This document shows, in pieces, positions 34,690 to 43,020 of a DNA stretch of 64,000 nucleotides (position 1 is the first letter of the stretch; each line of letters begins with the position of its first letter). The DNA is taken from assembly GCF_044457565.1 (NCBI RefSeq), contig NZ_JBITGZ010000010.1:186001-250000 (forward strand). The letters run 5' to 3'. Source of the DNA: Kitasatospora sp044457565 (GTDB lineage: Bacteria; Actinomycetota; Actinomycetes; Streptomycetales; Streptomycetaceae). The notes beneath the pieces were generated by a model that was given only the letters and a program-made list of their open reading frames with translations, was not told the origin of the DNA and made no database searches. The translations under genes and the position numbers were made by a program.

Positions 34690-36240
34690 TCAGCGGCCGG
34701 GCCCGAGATCCTCGGGGAGGACGACCTCACGCTTGAGGATCTTGCCGGTCGGGCCCTTGGGGAGGCTGTCGACCGTCCAGACCAGCCGGGGGTACTTGTA
34801 CGGGGCCACCCGGTCCCGGACGAAGGCCCGGAGGTCGTCCGGCGTGGCCCGCGCCCCGCTGCGCAGGACGACCGCGGCGGCCACCTCCTGGCCGTGGGTG
34901 GCGTGGGGCACACCGACCACCGTGGCCTCCGCGACCGCCGGGTGCTCGTACAGGACGTCCTCCACCTCGCGTGGGTAGACGTTGAAGCCGCCGCGGATGA
35001 TGACGTCCTTGCTGCGGTCCACGATCCGGAAGTCGCCGCACTCGTCCCGGGTGCCGAGGTCGCCGCTGTGCAGCCAGCCGTCCCTGACGGTCTGCGCGGT
35101 CGCGTCCGGCCGGCGCCAGTAGCCCTTCATCACGTTGTGGCCCCGGATGACCACCTCGCCGACCGTGCCGTCGGGCACCTCCGTGCCGGACTCGTCGACG
35201 ATGCGCATCTCGACGCCCTCGATCGGGACGCCGATCGTGCCGGCGACCCGCTCCCGGTCGATCCGGTTGGCGCAGGCCAGCGGAGAGGACTCGGACAGCC
35301 CGTACCCCTCCAGGACGACGCAGTCGAAGTTCGCCTCGAAGCCGCGCAGCACCTCCGGCGGCAGCGGGGAGCCGCCGCAGAGGCAGACGCGCAGGGACGA
35401 GACGTCGTAGCGGGCGCGCTGCGGGTGCGTCAGCATCAGGGTGTACATGGTCGGGACCCCGAGGAAGACGCTGACGGCGTCCCGCTGGACCACGTCCAGG
35501 GCGGCGACCGGGTCGAAGCGGGGCAGCAGCGTCAGGCAGGCCCCCACGGCCACCGCGCAGTTGAGTCCCATCACCTGCCCGAAGGAGTGGAACAGCGGCA
35601 GGCCGCCGAAGATCACGTCGTCCTCGTCGATGCCCAGGATCTGGATGCCCGCGCCGACGTTGCCCAGGATGTTCCGGTGGGTCAGCTCGGCGCCCTTGGG
35701 TGCGCCGGTGGTGCCGGAGGTGTAGAGGATCACCGCGGTGTCCTCGCCGCCGCGCCTGCCCGGCTCCGGCCCGTCGGCCGGCTGCTGCTCGGCCGGCTGC
35801 TGCGCGCGTAGCGTCGCCGCGAGGGAGAGCGGTTCGACGGTGACGCAGCGGGTGCCGGTACGTCGTGCGCCCTCGACCGCCTGGTCGGCGCCCTCGTGCC
35901 AGGTGAGCAGCAGCGCGGCCTCGGCGTCCGAGAGACAGTGCTCGATCTCCCGGGACTTCAGCAGCGGGTTCATCGGCACGACCACCGCCCCGGCGCGCAG
36001 GATGCCGTAGTACAGCACCGCGAAGGTGGGCGCGTTGGGGAGCAGCACGGCCACCCGGTCGCCGGCGCGGACGCCCAGCGAGGCCAGCCACCACGCGGTC
36101 CGGGCGCTGAGCGAGTCCAGGTCGGCGAAGGTCAGCAGCTCCTCGTGCAGGCGGACGACCGTCCGGTCCGGGCAGCGGGTGGCCGTGACTGTCAGCAGGT
36201 CTTCGATGCGGTGCGGGGACGGATCGGTGTCGGCGGGCAT
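34690..36240 (-). CDS. Acyl-CoA/acyl-ACP ligase (AMP-forming)
   Basis: A 516-residue member of the ANL superfamily: TSGTTGAPKGAELTHRN (residues 174-190, AMP loop), VLEGYGLSESSP, GWLHSGDLGTRD and the C-terminal PTGKILKRE with the catalytic Lys. It activates a fatty or similar carboxylic acid to acyl-AMP and transfers it to CoA or to a carrier. GAGGAG precedes the ATG at 36,240. As the last gene of the operon with a free-standing ACP, it may load an acid on that ACP, or release and recycle an acid as CoA ester. Confidence 0.9.
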   Translation of the reverse strand: MPADTDPSPHRIEDLLTVTATRCPDRTVVRLHEELLTFADLDSLSARTAWWLASLGVRAGDRVAVLLPNAPTFAVLYYGILRAGAVVVPMNPLLKSREIEHCLSDAEAALLLTWHEGADQAVEGARRTGTRCVTVEPLSLAATLRAQQPAEQQPADGPEPGRRGGEDTAVILYTSGTTGAPKGAELTHRNILGNVGAGIQILGIDEDDVIFGGLPLFHSFGQVMGLNCAVAVGACLTLLPRFDPVAALDVVQRDAVSVFLGVPTMYTLMLTHPQRARYDVSSLRVCLCGGSPLPPEVLRGFEANFDCVVLEGYGLSESSPLACANRIDRERVAGTIGVPIEGVEMRIVDESGTEVPDGTVGEVVIRGHNVMKGYWRRPDATAQTVRDGWLHSGDLGTRDECGDFRIVDRSKDVIIRGGFNVYPREVEDVLYEHPAVAEATVVGVPHATHGQEVAAAVVLRSGARATPDDLRAFVRDRVAPYKYPRLVWTVDSLPKGPTGKILKREVVLPEDLGPGR

Positions 36241-36310
36241 GGGGCACTCCTCGGTCGGGCTCTGACGGATCGCCGGAGCGGTGGGAGACCGGCCGCTCCG
36301 GGGGACGAGA

Positions 36311-37285
36311 TCAACTCGCGCCGGCGCGGTGCGGCGACGCCACGGCCGCCGGCAGCTCCGCATCGACGGCATCGGCTGCATCAGCGGCATTGACGGCATT
36401 GACGGCACCAGCGGCATCCGCGGCGGTGCGGTGCATCCACCGGGCTATCCGCTCCACCAGTCCGCGGTTGTGCCGGATCCACCGGAAGTGGTCCAGTGGG
36501 CGGCCGTCCGCCTGCTCGGCCGTGTAGCTCCAGCGTTCCACCCGGGCCGAGGTCAGCTTGGCGCACAGATGGTCGACCGCTCGCGGTGGCGCCAGCTCGT
36601 CGTTCTGCACGTCCACGGCCAGGAGCGGCAGGTCGACCTCGGCCAGTGCCCGCTCGTAGTCGGCGACCGCGCCGCCCACGCGGTAGCGGCCGGTGCGCAT
36701 CTGCCGCGCCCAGTCCCGCATCAGCCCGGCGGACTCGCGGCCGCCGAAGCCGAACCGCTCACCCGGCCAGTGACCGAGCACCGCCGAGGCGAGGACCGAG
36801 AACTGGCTCAGCACCAGCCATCGCGGGCCCCGCCACGGGCCGAAGGTCCGGTACCAGGCGGACCCGCTGGCGACCAGCACCGCCCCGGCCAGCCGGGGCC
36901 GGAACACGCCGCAGTGCACCATCCCCAGCTGCCCGCCCAGGCTGTGCCCGAGCAGGAGGCGCGGCGCCCGGGGGTAGGCCTCGGCCACCGCGTCGAGCAC
37001 CGCCCCGATGTCCTGCTCCACGATCTCGCGGTACCCGAAGCGGACCCCGCGCTTCGGGGCGGGCCCGCTCTCGCCGTGGCCGCGCAGGTCGCAGGTGACC
37101 ACGGTGAGTCCGGCGGCGTGCAGCGAACGCGCGAGCGGGGCGTAGTGCCGGGCGGCCATCCCCATCGCCGGGAGGACCACCACGACCGGTGCGGCCGGGT
37201 CGGTCCTGGCCAGCACCCGTACCGTGCACCGGGCCCCGTCCGGCGCGGTGATCTCGGCCAGCACCGGGAACCGGGGGCTCTTCAC
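36311..37285 (-). CDS. Alpha/beta hydrolase (serine)
   Basis: A 324-residue hydrolase with the nucleophile elbow LLGHSLGGQLG, oxyanion region VLPAMGMAARHY and CDLRGHGESG. It resembles BAAT-like or YheT-like lipid esterases and could release or transfer an acyl group from the ACP. The GTG start overlaps the KAS III stop (GTGA). The last 30 residues are Ala/Asp/Val repeats from a 9-bp tandem array and are probably a disordered tail. No signal peptide. Confidence 0.82.
   Translation of the reverse strand: MKSPRFPVLAEITAPDGARCTVRVLARTDPAAPVVVVLPAMGMAARHYAPLARSLHAAGLTVVTCDLRGHGESGPAPKRGVRFGYREIVEQDIGAVLDAVAEAYPRAPRLLLGHSLGGQLGMVHCGVFRPRLAGAVLVASGSAWYRTFGPWRGPRWLVLSQFSVLASAVLGHWPGERFGFGGRESAGLMRDWARQMRTGRYRVGGAVADYERALAEVDLPLLAVDVQNDELAPPRAVDHLCAKLTSARVERWSYTAEQADGRPLDHFRWIRHNRGLVERIARWMHRTAADAAGAVNAVNAADAADAVDAELPAAVASPHRAGAS
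36368..36421. repeat. Imperfect 9-bp tandem array in the hydrolase tail
   Basis: Six consecutive 9-base units near GGCATYGAC (two adjacent copies are identical) lie in frame in the 3' end of the hydrolase gene and encode Ala/Asp/Val/Asn-rich tripeptides. Copy number may vary between strains without breaking the frame. Confidence 0.6.
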
Positions 37286-38244
37286 GGGTGCGCCTCCCCC
37301 GGGCCGGGGCCCGGCCGCCAGCCGATCACCCCGGCGCCCCAGGTGATCCCGGCCCCGAACGCGGCCAGGCCGAGCAGCCGCGCCTCGTCGAGCAGGCCCT
37401 CGTCGCGGGCATGGGCCAGGGCCAGCGGGATCGAGGCCGCCGAGGTGTTGGCGACCCGGTGGACGTTGAGGTAGAGCCGCTCCGGAGGCAGGCCCACCTC
37501 CTTGCCGACCGCGCGCACGATCCGGGCGTTGGCCTGGTGCGAGACGAAGAGGTCGATGTCCTCGCAGGTCAGACTGCGACGGGCGAGCACCTCGCGGGTC
37601 GCCGTGGCCATCTTCTCCACCGCGTGCACGAAGACCTCCCGGCCGTCCATCCGCAGCTTGCGCTCGTCGCGGTCCGCATAGAGTAGCGGGATCTGCTCAC
37701 CGTCGGTGCCGAGTGAGAAGCAGGGAGTGGGCGCGCCCGGGACGTCGGCCACCACCACGGCGCCGGCGCCGTCGGCCAGCAGCACCGCGGTGCCGCGGTC
37801 CTCGGGGTCGGTGATCCGGGTCAGCGCGTCGGCGCCGCAGACCAGCACGGCCTCGGCCCGGCCGGTCTCGATCAGCGCGGCGGCGTGGTCCAGACCGTAG
37901 ACGAACCCGGCGCACGCCGCGTGCAGGTCGAAGGCCGCGGCCTGCGGCATCCCGAGCCGGTGGGCGACCTCCACCGACACGCCTGGCGTCACCCGGTCGG
38001 GGGTGATGGTGGCGACCACGACATGGCGGATGCTCGCGGCGCCGTACCCGGAGGAGCGCAGCGCCTCGGCGGCGGCGGAGACCACCAGGTCCGCGAGTCT
38101 GCCGTCCGGCGCGAGGAAGCGGCGCTCCTCGATCCCGGTGCGCTTGGTGATCCACTCCGAGGAGGCGCCGATCCGGTCGAAGTAGGAGTTCGGGACGACC
38201 CGTTCGGGAAGCGCGGCGCCCACGCCGACGATGGCCGCCGTCAT
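37282..38244 (-). CDS. 3-oxoacyl-ACP synthase III (KAS III, FabH-like)
   Basis: A 320-residue thiolase-fold condensing enzyme with the full catalytic triad: Cys111 in AACAGFVYGL, His236 in SHQANARI and Asn266 in ANTSAAS. It primes chain elongation by condensing an acyl-CoA with malonyl-ACP. Motifs TGIEERR and GAGAVV are normal. The start overlaps the enoyl reductase stop (ATGA), and the stop overlaps the hydrolase start. In this context it most likely selects the starter unit of a dedicated acyl chain, rather than housekeeping lipid synthesis. Confidence 0.9.
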   Translation of the reverse strand: MTAAIVGVGAALPERVVPNSYFDRIGASSEWITKRTGIEERRFLAPDGRLADLVVSAAAEALRSSGYGAASIRHVVVATITPDRVTPGVSVEVAHRLGMPQAAAFDLHAACAGFVYGLDHAAALIETGRAEAVLVCGADALTRITDPEDRGTAVLLADGAGAVVVADVPGAPTPCFSLGTDGEQIPLLYADRDERKLRMDGREVFVHAVEKMATATREVLARRSLTCEDIDLFVSHQANARIVRAVGKEVGLPPERLYLNVHRVANTSAASIPLALAHARDEGLLDEARLLGLAAFGAGITWGAGVIGWRPGPGPGEAHP

Positions 38245-39092
38245 CGCCCGCCCTCCTCGGCGGCGGGGCTGCCGCCCGTACGGAGGGCCGCTTCCTCGGC
38301 GAACGCGGGGCCGGTGCCCATCCGGACGGCGTGCATCCCGCCGTCGGCGTGCAGGATCTCCCCGCTGACGGTGGCGGCCAGGTCGGAGAGCAGGAACAGC
38401 ACCGGTCCGACCACCGCCCCGGGGTCGGTCCGGTCCCAGCCGAGCGGCGCTTCGGCCTCCCAGCGGCCGGCGATCCGGTCGAAGGTGCTGATGGCCTGCC
38501 CGGCCACGGTCTCCACCGGGCCGGCCGCGACCAGGTTGACCCGGATCCCCGACGGGCCCAGGTACATCGCGAGATAGCGGCAGACCGCGCCGAGGGCCGC
38601 CTTGCTGACGCCCATCCAGTCGTATCCGGCCCAGGCCCCCGACGCGTCGAAGTCCAGCCCGACGACGCTGCCGCGCCGGCCGTCCGCGCTGAGCAGCGGG
38701 GCCAGGGTGGTGGCCAGCGAGTGCAGCGAGACGGCGGCGGTCCGCAGGGCGAAGCCGGCGCTCTCCGCCGGCGTGGTCAGGAAGTTGCCGCTGAGCGCCT
38801 CCTGCGGGGCCGCGGCGACGGCGTGCAGCACACCGTCGACGCCGCTCCACCGCTCCCCGAGCTCCTTGGCGAGGCCGGCGAAGTCCTCGGGCCTGGTGAC
38901 GTCCAGTTCCAGCACCTCGGGCGGCCGCGGCAGGCCGCTCGCCGCCATCTCGGTGATCCGCCGGGCTCGGCCGAAGCCGGTCAGCAGGATCTCCGCGCCC
39001 GCCTCCTGGAGCGCCCTGGCGGTGTGCCAGGCGATGGAGTCCTCGTTGAGCACTCCGGTGATCAGATAGCGGCGTCCTTGGAAGCCGAGCAT
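38241..39092 (-). CDS. Enoyl-ACP reductase (FabI/InhA-like)
   Basis: A 283-residue SDR-fold reductase with the FabI signature: the N-terminal Rossmann variant ITGVLNEDSIAWHTARALQE and catalytic Tyr157-x6-Lys164 in YDWMGVSK, matching InhA Tyr158 and Lys165. It reduces trans-2-enoyl-ACP. ATGA overlap with KAS III and a 20-base gap from KAS II put it firmly in the operon. No dedicated ketoreductase or dehydratase is present here, so those steps must be borrowed from primary metabolism or be unnecessary. Confidence 0.9.
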   Translation of the reverse strand: MLGFQGRRYLITGVLNEDSIAWHTARALQEAGAEILLTGFGRARRITEMAASGLPRPPEVLELDVTRPEDFAGLAKELGERWSGVDGVLHAVAAAPQEALSGNFLTTPAESAGFALRTAAVSLHSLATTLAPLLSADGRRGSVVGLDFDASGAWAGYDWMGVSKAALGAVCRYLAMYLGPSGIRVNLVAAGPVETVAGQAISTFDRIAGRWEAEAPLGWDRTDPGAVVGPVLFLLSDLAATVSGEILHADGGMHAVRMGTGPAFAEEAALRTGGSPAAEEGGR

Positions 39093-39112
39093 CACTCGTG
39101 GCCTTTCTTCAC

Positions 39113-40327
39113 TCAGGGCGCGGCCAGCACCAGCGCCGCGTTGTGCCCTCCGAAGCCGAAGGAGGTGGAGAGCCCGACCAGGCGCCGCCCGCCCGTCGGA
39201 CCGGGCGCCGCGAGCGGCGTGGCGCGGCGGATCAGGTTCAGCCGGCCGAGCCGCTCGTCCGGTTCCCGCAGCCCGACGGTGGGCGGCGCGGTGGAGTGGC
39301 GCAGGGCCTGAAGGGTCGCGATGGCCTCCACGGCGCCGGCCGCGCCGAAGAGATGGCCGATGCTGGACTTGGTCGAGGAGATCGGTGTGCCCTCCACCCC
39401 GGGTCCGAGCGCCGATCGCAGTGCCTCGCACTCCAGTTGGTCGTTGAGGACGGTTCCGGTGCCGTGCGCGTTGATGTAGCCGACGTCCTCGGGAGCCACC
39501 CCGGCGCTCGCGAGGGCCCGGGTGACGGCCCGGGCGGCGGGGGCGCCGGTGGGATCCGGGGCCGTCAGGTGGTGCGCGTCGGAGGTGGCCCCGTAGCCGA
39601 GCACCTCGCCGAGCACGGTGGCGCCGCGAGCGGCGGCGCCGGCCGCCGTCTCCAGCACCAGGATCCCGGCGCCCTCGCCGATCAGGAACCCGTCCCGGTC
39701 GCGGTCGAACGGCACCGACTCACCGGTCGTCGACAGCGCGCCCGCCGTCCGGAACGCGGCCCGGACCAGCTCGGAGGTGGACGCCTCGGCGCCGCCGACC
39801 AGGACCGCGTCGGCCGCACCGGCGGCGAGCAGCATCGCCCCGGTCCCGATCGCCTGTGCCCCGCTGCTGCACGCCGAGGCCACGCAGAGCGCCTCGCCCT
39901 GGAATCCGAACCGCAGGGAGAGCTGGGAGGCCGCGGCATTGGCCATCATCGACGGCACCATGAGGGGCGAGACGAACTCCGCGCCCTGCTGCCGGAACAC
40001 CTCGCCCTGTGCCTCGAAGCTCTCCGTCCCGCCGAGTGCGCAGCCGACGACGCAGGAGACGCGTTCGGCGGGATAGGGCAGCGGACCGTCCGTCCACCCG
40101 GCCTGGGCCAGGGCCTCGGCGGCGGCCACGAGCGCGAACTGGGCGAAGCGGTCGGTCCGGCGGACCTGCTGGCGCGACAGGTGGTCCGCGGCCCGGAAGG
40201 CCCGGCACAGGCCGAGGCCCCCGGACAGTCCGCTCTCCCCCGCCACCGCGCTCCGGTGCAGCAGGTCGGCGCCCACGCCGAGGGGGGTCACCGCGCCCAC
40301 GCCCGTGACGACGACCCCAGGCCTCAC
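39113..40327 (-). CDS. 3-oxoacyl-ACP synthase II (KAS II, FabF-like)
   Basis: A 404-residue elongating condensing enzyme with Cys153 (ASACSSGAQA), His288 (NAHGTGT), Lys320 and His325 (STKSSIGHLFGAAG), so it is catalytically complete and not a chain-length factor. I chose the GTG at 40,327, which overlaps the ACP stop as GTGA; an upstream start at 40,351 would lie inside the ACP gene. The coupled ACP is its probable carrier. Confidence 0.92.
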   Translation of the reverse strand: MRPGVVVTGVGAVTPLGVGADLLHRSAVAGESGLSGGLGLCRAFRAADHLSRQQVRRTDRFAQFALVAAAEALAQAGWTDGPLPYPAERVSCVVGCALGGTESFEAQGEVFRQQGAEFVSPLMVPSMMANAAASQLSLRFGFQGEALCVASACSSGAQAIGTGAMLLAAGAADAVLVGGAEASTSELVRAAFRTAGALSTTGESVPFDRDRDGFLIGEGAGILVLETAAGAAARGATVLGEVLGYGATSDAHHLTAPDPTGAPAARAVTRALASAGVAPEDVGYINAHGTGTVLNDQLECEALRSALGPGVEGTPISSTKSSIGHLFGAAGAVEAIATLQALRHSTAPPTVGLREPDERLGRLNLIRRATPLAAPGPTGGRRLVGLSTSFGFGGHNAALVLAAP

Positions 40328-40578
40328 TCCAGCCCGGCCTTCTGCCGGCACAGGGCGAGCACCTCGCCGACGGTGTACAGCTTGTCGAAGTCCTTGGGCT
40401 TCACCACGATGCCGAGCTGCTTGCGGATGGACTGGCTCAGCTCGACCATGTCGAGCGAGTCGACCTCCAGTTCGTCCAGCGCCGCGTCGTCGACGATGTC
40501 GGAGCGCTCCACGCCGAGTTCCACCAGGGCGTCGATGATGAAGTTGTCGATGGCGGTGCGGTCCAGTGTGTCGGACAT
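40324..40578 (-). CDS. Acyl carrier protein
   Basis: An 84-residue free-standing ACP with the 4'-phosphopantetheine site Ser41 in ELEVDSLDMVEL. The ATG at 40,578 has AGGAG 6 bases upstream; the frame extends further upstream but that part is Arg/Thr-rich. It carries the growing acyl chain for the KAS enzymes and is the likely platform for the diiron and radical SAM enzymes. The helix-3 region is unusually basic (VVKPKDFDKLYTV) for an ACP. Confidence 0.93.
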   Translation of the reverse strand: MSDTLDRTAIDNFIIDALVELGVERSDIVDDAALDELEVDSLDMVELSQSIRKQLGIVVKPKDFDKLYTVGEVLALCRQKAGLE

Positions 40579-40689
40579 GTCTCTCCTCGTCCGCGCGGTG
40601 GCGGTCATACGTGTGGGGGCGGGCGTGCGCTGCGGCGGCGTCGGCCGTCGGCCGTCGGCCGGATCACCCGGCCGGACCGGGCGGACGGA

Positions 40690-41811
40690 TCAGACGGCCA
40701 GGCTGCCGGTCTTGGTGGAGTGGTACGGGGCCCAGTGCCACTGCCGCCAGTAGCTCTCGGCGATGTCCAGCCACTCCTCCAGGCGGGCGGCGCTGTCCAG
40801 GAAGCGCTGGCCGCTCACCACCAGCCAGCTGTAGACCGCCTGGCTGTCCCGGCAGCCACCGCAGTCGCCGGAGGTGCAGCAGAACTGCAGCGACTCGTAG
40901 TCGGCGCCCCAGACGTTGAAGCCGGGGATGACCGGGTTGCCGTTGGCGACGCGCTCGGCGTGCTCGGGGGCGTCGACGCTCAGGCTGGGGCAGACGTCGT
41001 AGCCGAAGCGGCCGCCCCAGTGCGTCCGGCCAGTCACCAGGGTCCGGATGAAGTACGGGTGGCTCACCACCGTCTCCGGATACCGCTCCTGGACCCGCAG
41101 CGCCGTGTCCAGCACCCGCTGCTCGTTGGCGATCTGGATCGGGTTCTCGCTGCCGTGCTCGCTGTAGAAGTTGAAGGTGACGATGTTCCCGTTGTCGGCG
41201 ATCTTCCGCACGGTGGGCTCGATGTGCTCCACCCCGGCCTCGGACAGGGCGTAGATGAACAGCACCCGCGGGTCGTTGCGGTAGTGCGACAGCGCGGTGT
41301 CGAAGAGGCCGGTGAACGTCGAGCCGTTGACCCGGATCGCGCGCAGGTCGTCGTCGAGCGGGCCGCCGCCGAAGATGCTGACCGCGATGGCGATCTTCTC
41401 GAAGCCCTGCATCGGCATGGGCCGCAGGCCGTTGGTGGAGATGGTGATGTGGGGCAGCTGCTCGACGAACGCCTCGACCCGGCGCGGGACCAGCGTGGGC
41501 TCGCCGCCGATCAGCGTCGCCTGGTTCACTCCGTCATCGGCCAGCTTGCGGGCGAAGGCCCGGATCTTGTCCAGATCGGACAGTTCCTTCACCGCCGTGT
41601 CGAAGCCGCCCTCGAAGTACCAGCAGCCCTTGCAGCGGATGTTGCAGGTGTTGGTGAGGTGCACCTCGCAGGAGCGGACGCTGCGCCCCAGGCGGCGGAG
41701 CCGGTGCAGACGCTCGGCCAGATCCGGTCGGCCGGCGATGAGTTCGGCGGTGCGCGCCTTCGCCTCGCGGCGGCTCAGCGGGCGCTGTTCGATGGTGACG
41801 GGTGTTGCCAT
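40690..41811 (-). CDS. Radical SAM enzyme with C-terminal auxiliary-cluster cysteines
   Basis: A 373-residue radical SAM protein: CNIRCKGC supplies Cys56, Cys60 and Cys63 for the SAM cluster, with GGEP at 103-106. A C-terminal set, Cys274 plus Cys311/312/317/320 (CCTSGDCGGC), resembles the SPASM/twitch arrangement for an extra iron-sulfur cluster. It has no cobalamin or precursor-peptide-binding domain that I can recognise. It sits between the diiron gene (39 bases upstream) and the ACP gene (111 bases downstream). A C-H functionalisation, rearrangement or dehydrogenation on an ACP-bound chain is the inference; the reaction is unknown. Confidence 0.88.
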   Translation of the reverse strand: MATPVTIEQRPLSRREAKARTAELIAGRPDLAERLHRLRRLGRSVRSCEVHLTNTCNIRCKGCWYFEGGFDTAVKELSDLDKIRAFARKLADDGVNQATLIGGEPTLVPRRVEAFVEQLPHITISTNGLRPMPMQGFEKIAIAVSIFGGGPLDDDLRAIRVNGSTFTGLFDTALSHYRNDPRVLFIYALSEAGVEHIEPTVRKIADNGNIVTFNFYSEHGSENPIQIANEQRVLDTALRVQERYPETVVSHPYFIRTLVTGRTHWGGRFGYDVCPSLSVDAPEHAERVANGNPVIPGFNVWGADYESLQFCCTSGDCGGCRDSQAVYSWLVVSGQRFLDSAARLEEWLDIAESYWRQWHWAPYHSTKTGSLAV

Positions 41812-41850
41812 GGGAATGGGCTCCTTGGGGCTCGCGGGACGGGGCGGCTG

Positions 41851-42570
41851 CTACTCCGGGATCCGGAGCCCGAGGTTCTTGATACGCGGGGTCACCTTCT
41901 CGCGCCAGACGTCGCACGCCTGGCCGTTGGTGGTCTGCCGCAGTCCGAAGCGCACGGCCAGCCGGGCGCGCTCGGAACGCGGGCTGCCGAAGATCCGGAT
42001 GAAGGTCGGCCACAGCCGGTCCAGGGCCTGCTGGAGCTGCTCGCGGCCGTCGTCGGTCGCGGCCAGGTTGCGGCACACCCTGGCGCCGTGCGCGATATGG
42101 ACCTTCTCGTCGAGAATGATCGTGCGGACGGCGTCCGCCCATGGCCGGTAGCTGCTCTGCGCGAATTCGGAGATCATCACCATCGCGGTCTCCTCGCCGA
42201 TATAGGAGAAGATCCCCCGCTCGGCCCAGGTGGTGCAGTTGTGGAACTCCTGGGCGCGGAAGAGGTTCCGCTCGGCCAGGGTCTGCGACTCCATATAGCC
42301 GGTGTCGACGCCGATCTCCGCGAGGACCCGCTTGCCGATCTTGTAGTGGTCGTACTCCTCGGCCGCGCGCTCCGCGCAGACCTGGCGCTCCTCCGCGTCG
42401 GGAGCCAGTGGCAGGAAGACCTGCACGTAGTCGTCACCGCCGGAGAGCTCCCCCTCGGTGTTGACCACCATTCCGCGGATCGCGATCTCGCGGTACTCCT
42501 CCGGCATCGCCAGGAATTCCTGGGGAGTCCGAACCACGACCGTCTCATCGTCCAGAATGGACATTCCCAT
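41851..42570 (-). CDS. Ferritin-like diiron protein of the PaaA/PaaC family
   Basis: A 239-residue four-helix-bundle protein. Two E-x2-H motifs, Glu72-His75 (EEYDHYKIG) and Glu155-His158 (DEKVHIAHG), are each preceded about 30 residues earlier by Glu (about 41 and 127), which completes a diiron site like that of PaaA, the phenylacetyl-CoA epoxidase subunit. No PaaB/C/D/E partners are nearby, so it probably works alone on a different substrate: hydroxylation, epoxidation or desaturation of an acyl chain. It is the first gene of the operon. The ATG at 42,570 is preceded by a weak GGGGTG. Confidence 0.82.
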   Translation of the reverse strand: MGMSILDDETVVVRTPQEFLAMPEEYREIAIRGMVVNTEGELSGGDDYVQVFLPLAPDAEERQVCAERAAEEYDHYKIGKRVLAEIGVDTGYMESQTLAERNLFRAQEFHNCTTWAERGIFSYIGEETAMVMISEFAQSSYRPWADAVRTIILDEKVHIAHGARVCRNLAATDDGREQLQQALDRLWPTFIRIFGSPRSERARLAVRFGLRQTTNGQACDVWREKVTPRIKNLGLRIPE

Positions 42571-43020
42571 GACAGCACCCCGTTTCACCAGCGTTTCCTG
42601 AGCACAGGCAAGCAAGCGGGAGACCGCCGATGTGACTCCAGGCATGTCGGCTCGGACCCGGGCATCCGACAGGACACCGGGAATCCGGAAAGAAGAAGGC
42701 CGCCCCCGCTTCGGACTGTAGGCGAAACGATTCGGCCCGAACAAGGTCTGGCCGAATCCCGAGACATCATTTCGGCCGTACGACTCACCGGACCGTCCGA
42801 TTCCCCTTTCGGCGGGAAGGCCGCGACATGCACCGATCCCGAACGCATGGGGAAGGTGTGCCGGGTGACCACGCCACCCAGACTGGCCGGATCTGGCCGC
42901 GCCCGGCCTGACGACGGATCAGAGCTGGCCCAGATCGCCTGCCGCCACACCGGTGGACAGGCGGCCTTGCGCCGATACGCTTTGGCCGTGCGGACGAATC
43001 CCGGCCCCCTGTCGGAGCCC
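42571..43020. promoter_or_regulatory. Divergent control region of the acyl-chain operon
   Basis: This 450-base region separates the eight-gene operon from the thioesterase gene and has lower GC than its flanks near 42,690-42,780. TTCGGCC occurs at 42,731 and 42,771 with a TTCGGC at 42,808 and an inverted copy at 42,750. Spaced heptamers of this kind are used by SARP activators, but the spacing (40 and 37 bases) is not the usual 11 or 22, so this is only suggestive. Confidence 0.35.

Noticed and set aside
40641..40675. Triple GTCGGCC and small hairpin between the ACP and radical SAM genes as an attenuator
   Set aside because: The repeats are short and GC-rich, and such hairpins arise often by chance here; no T-tract or leader peptide supports it.
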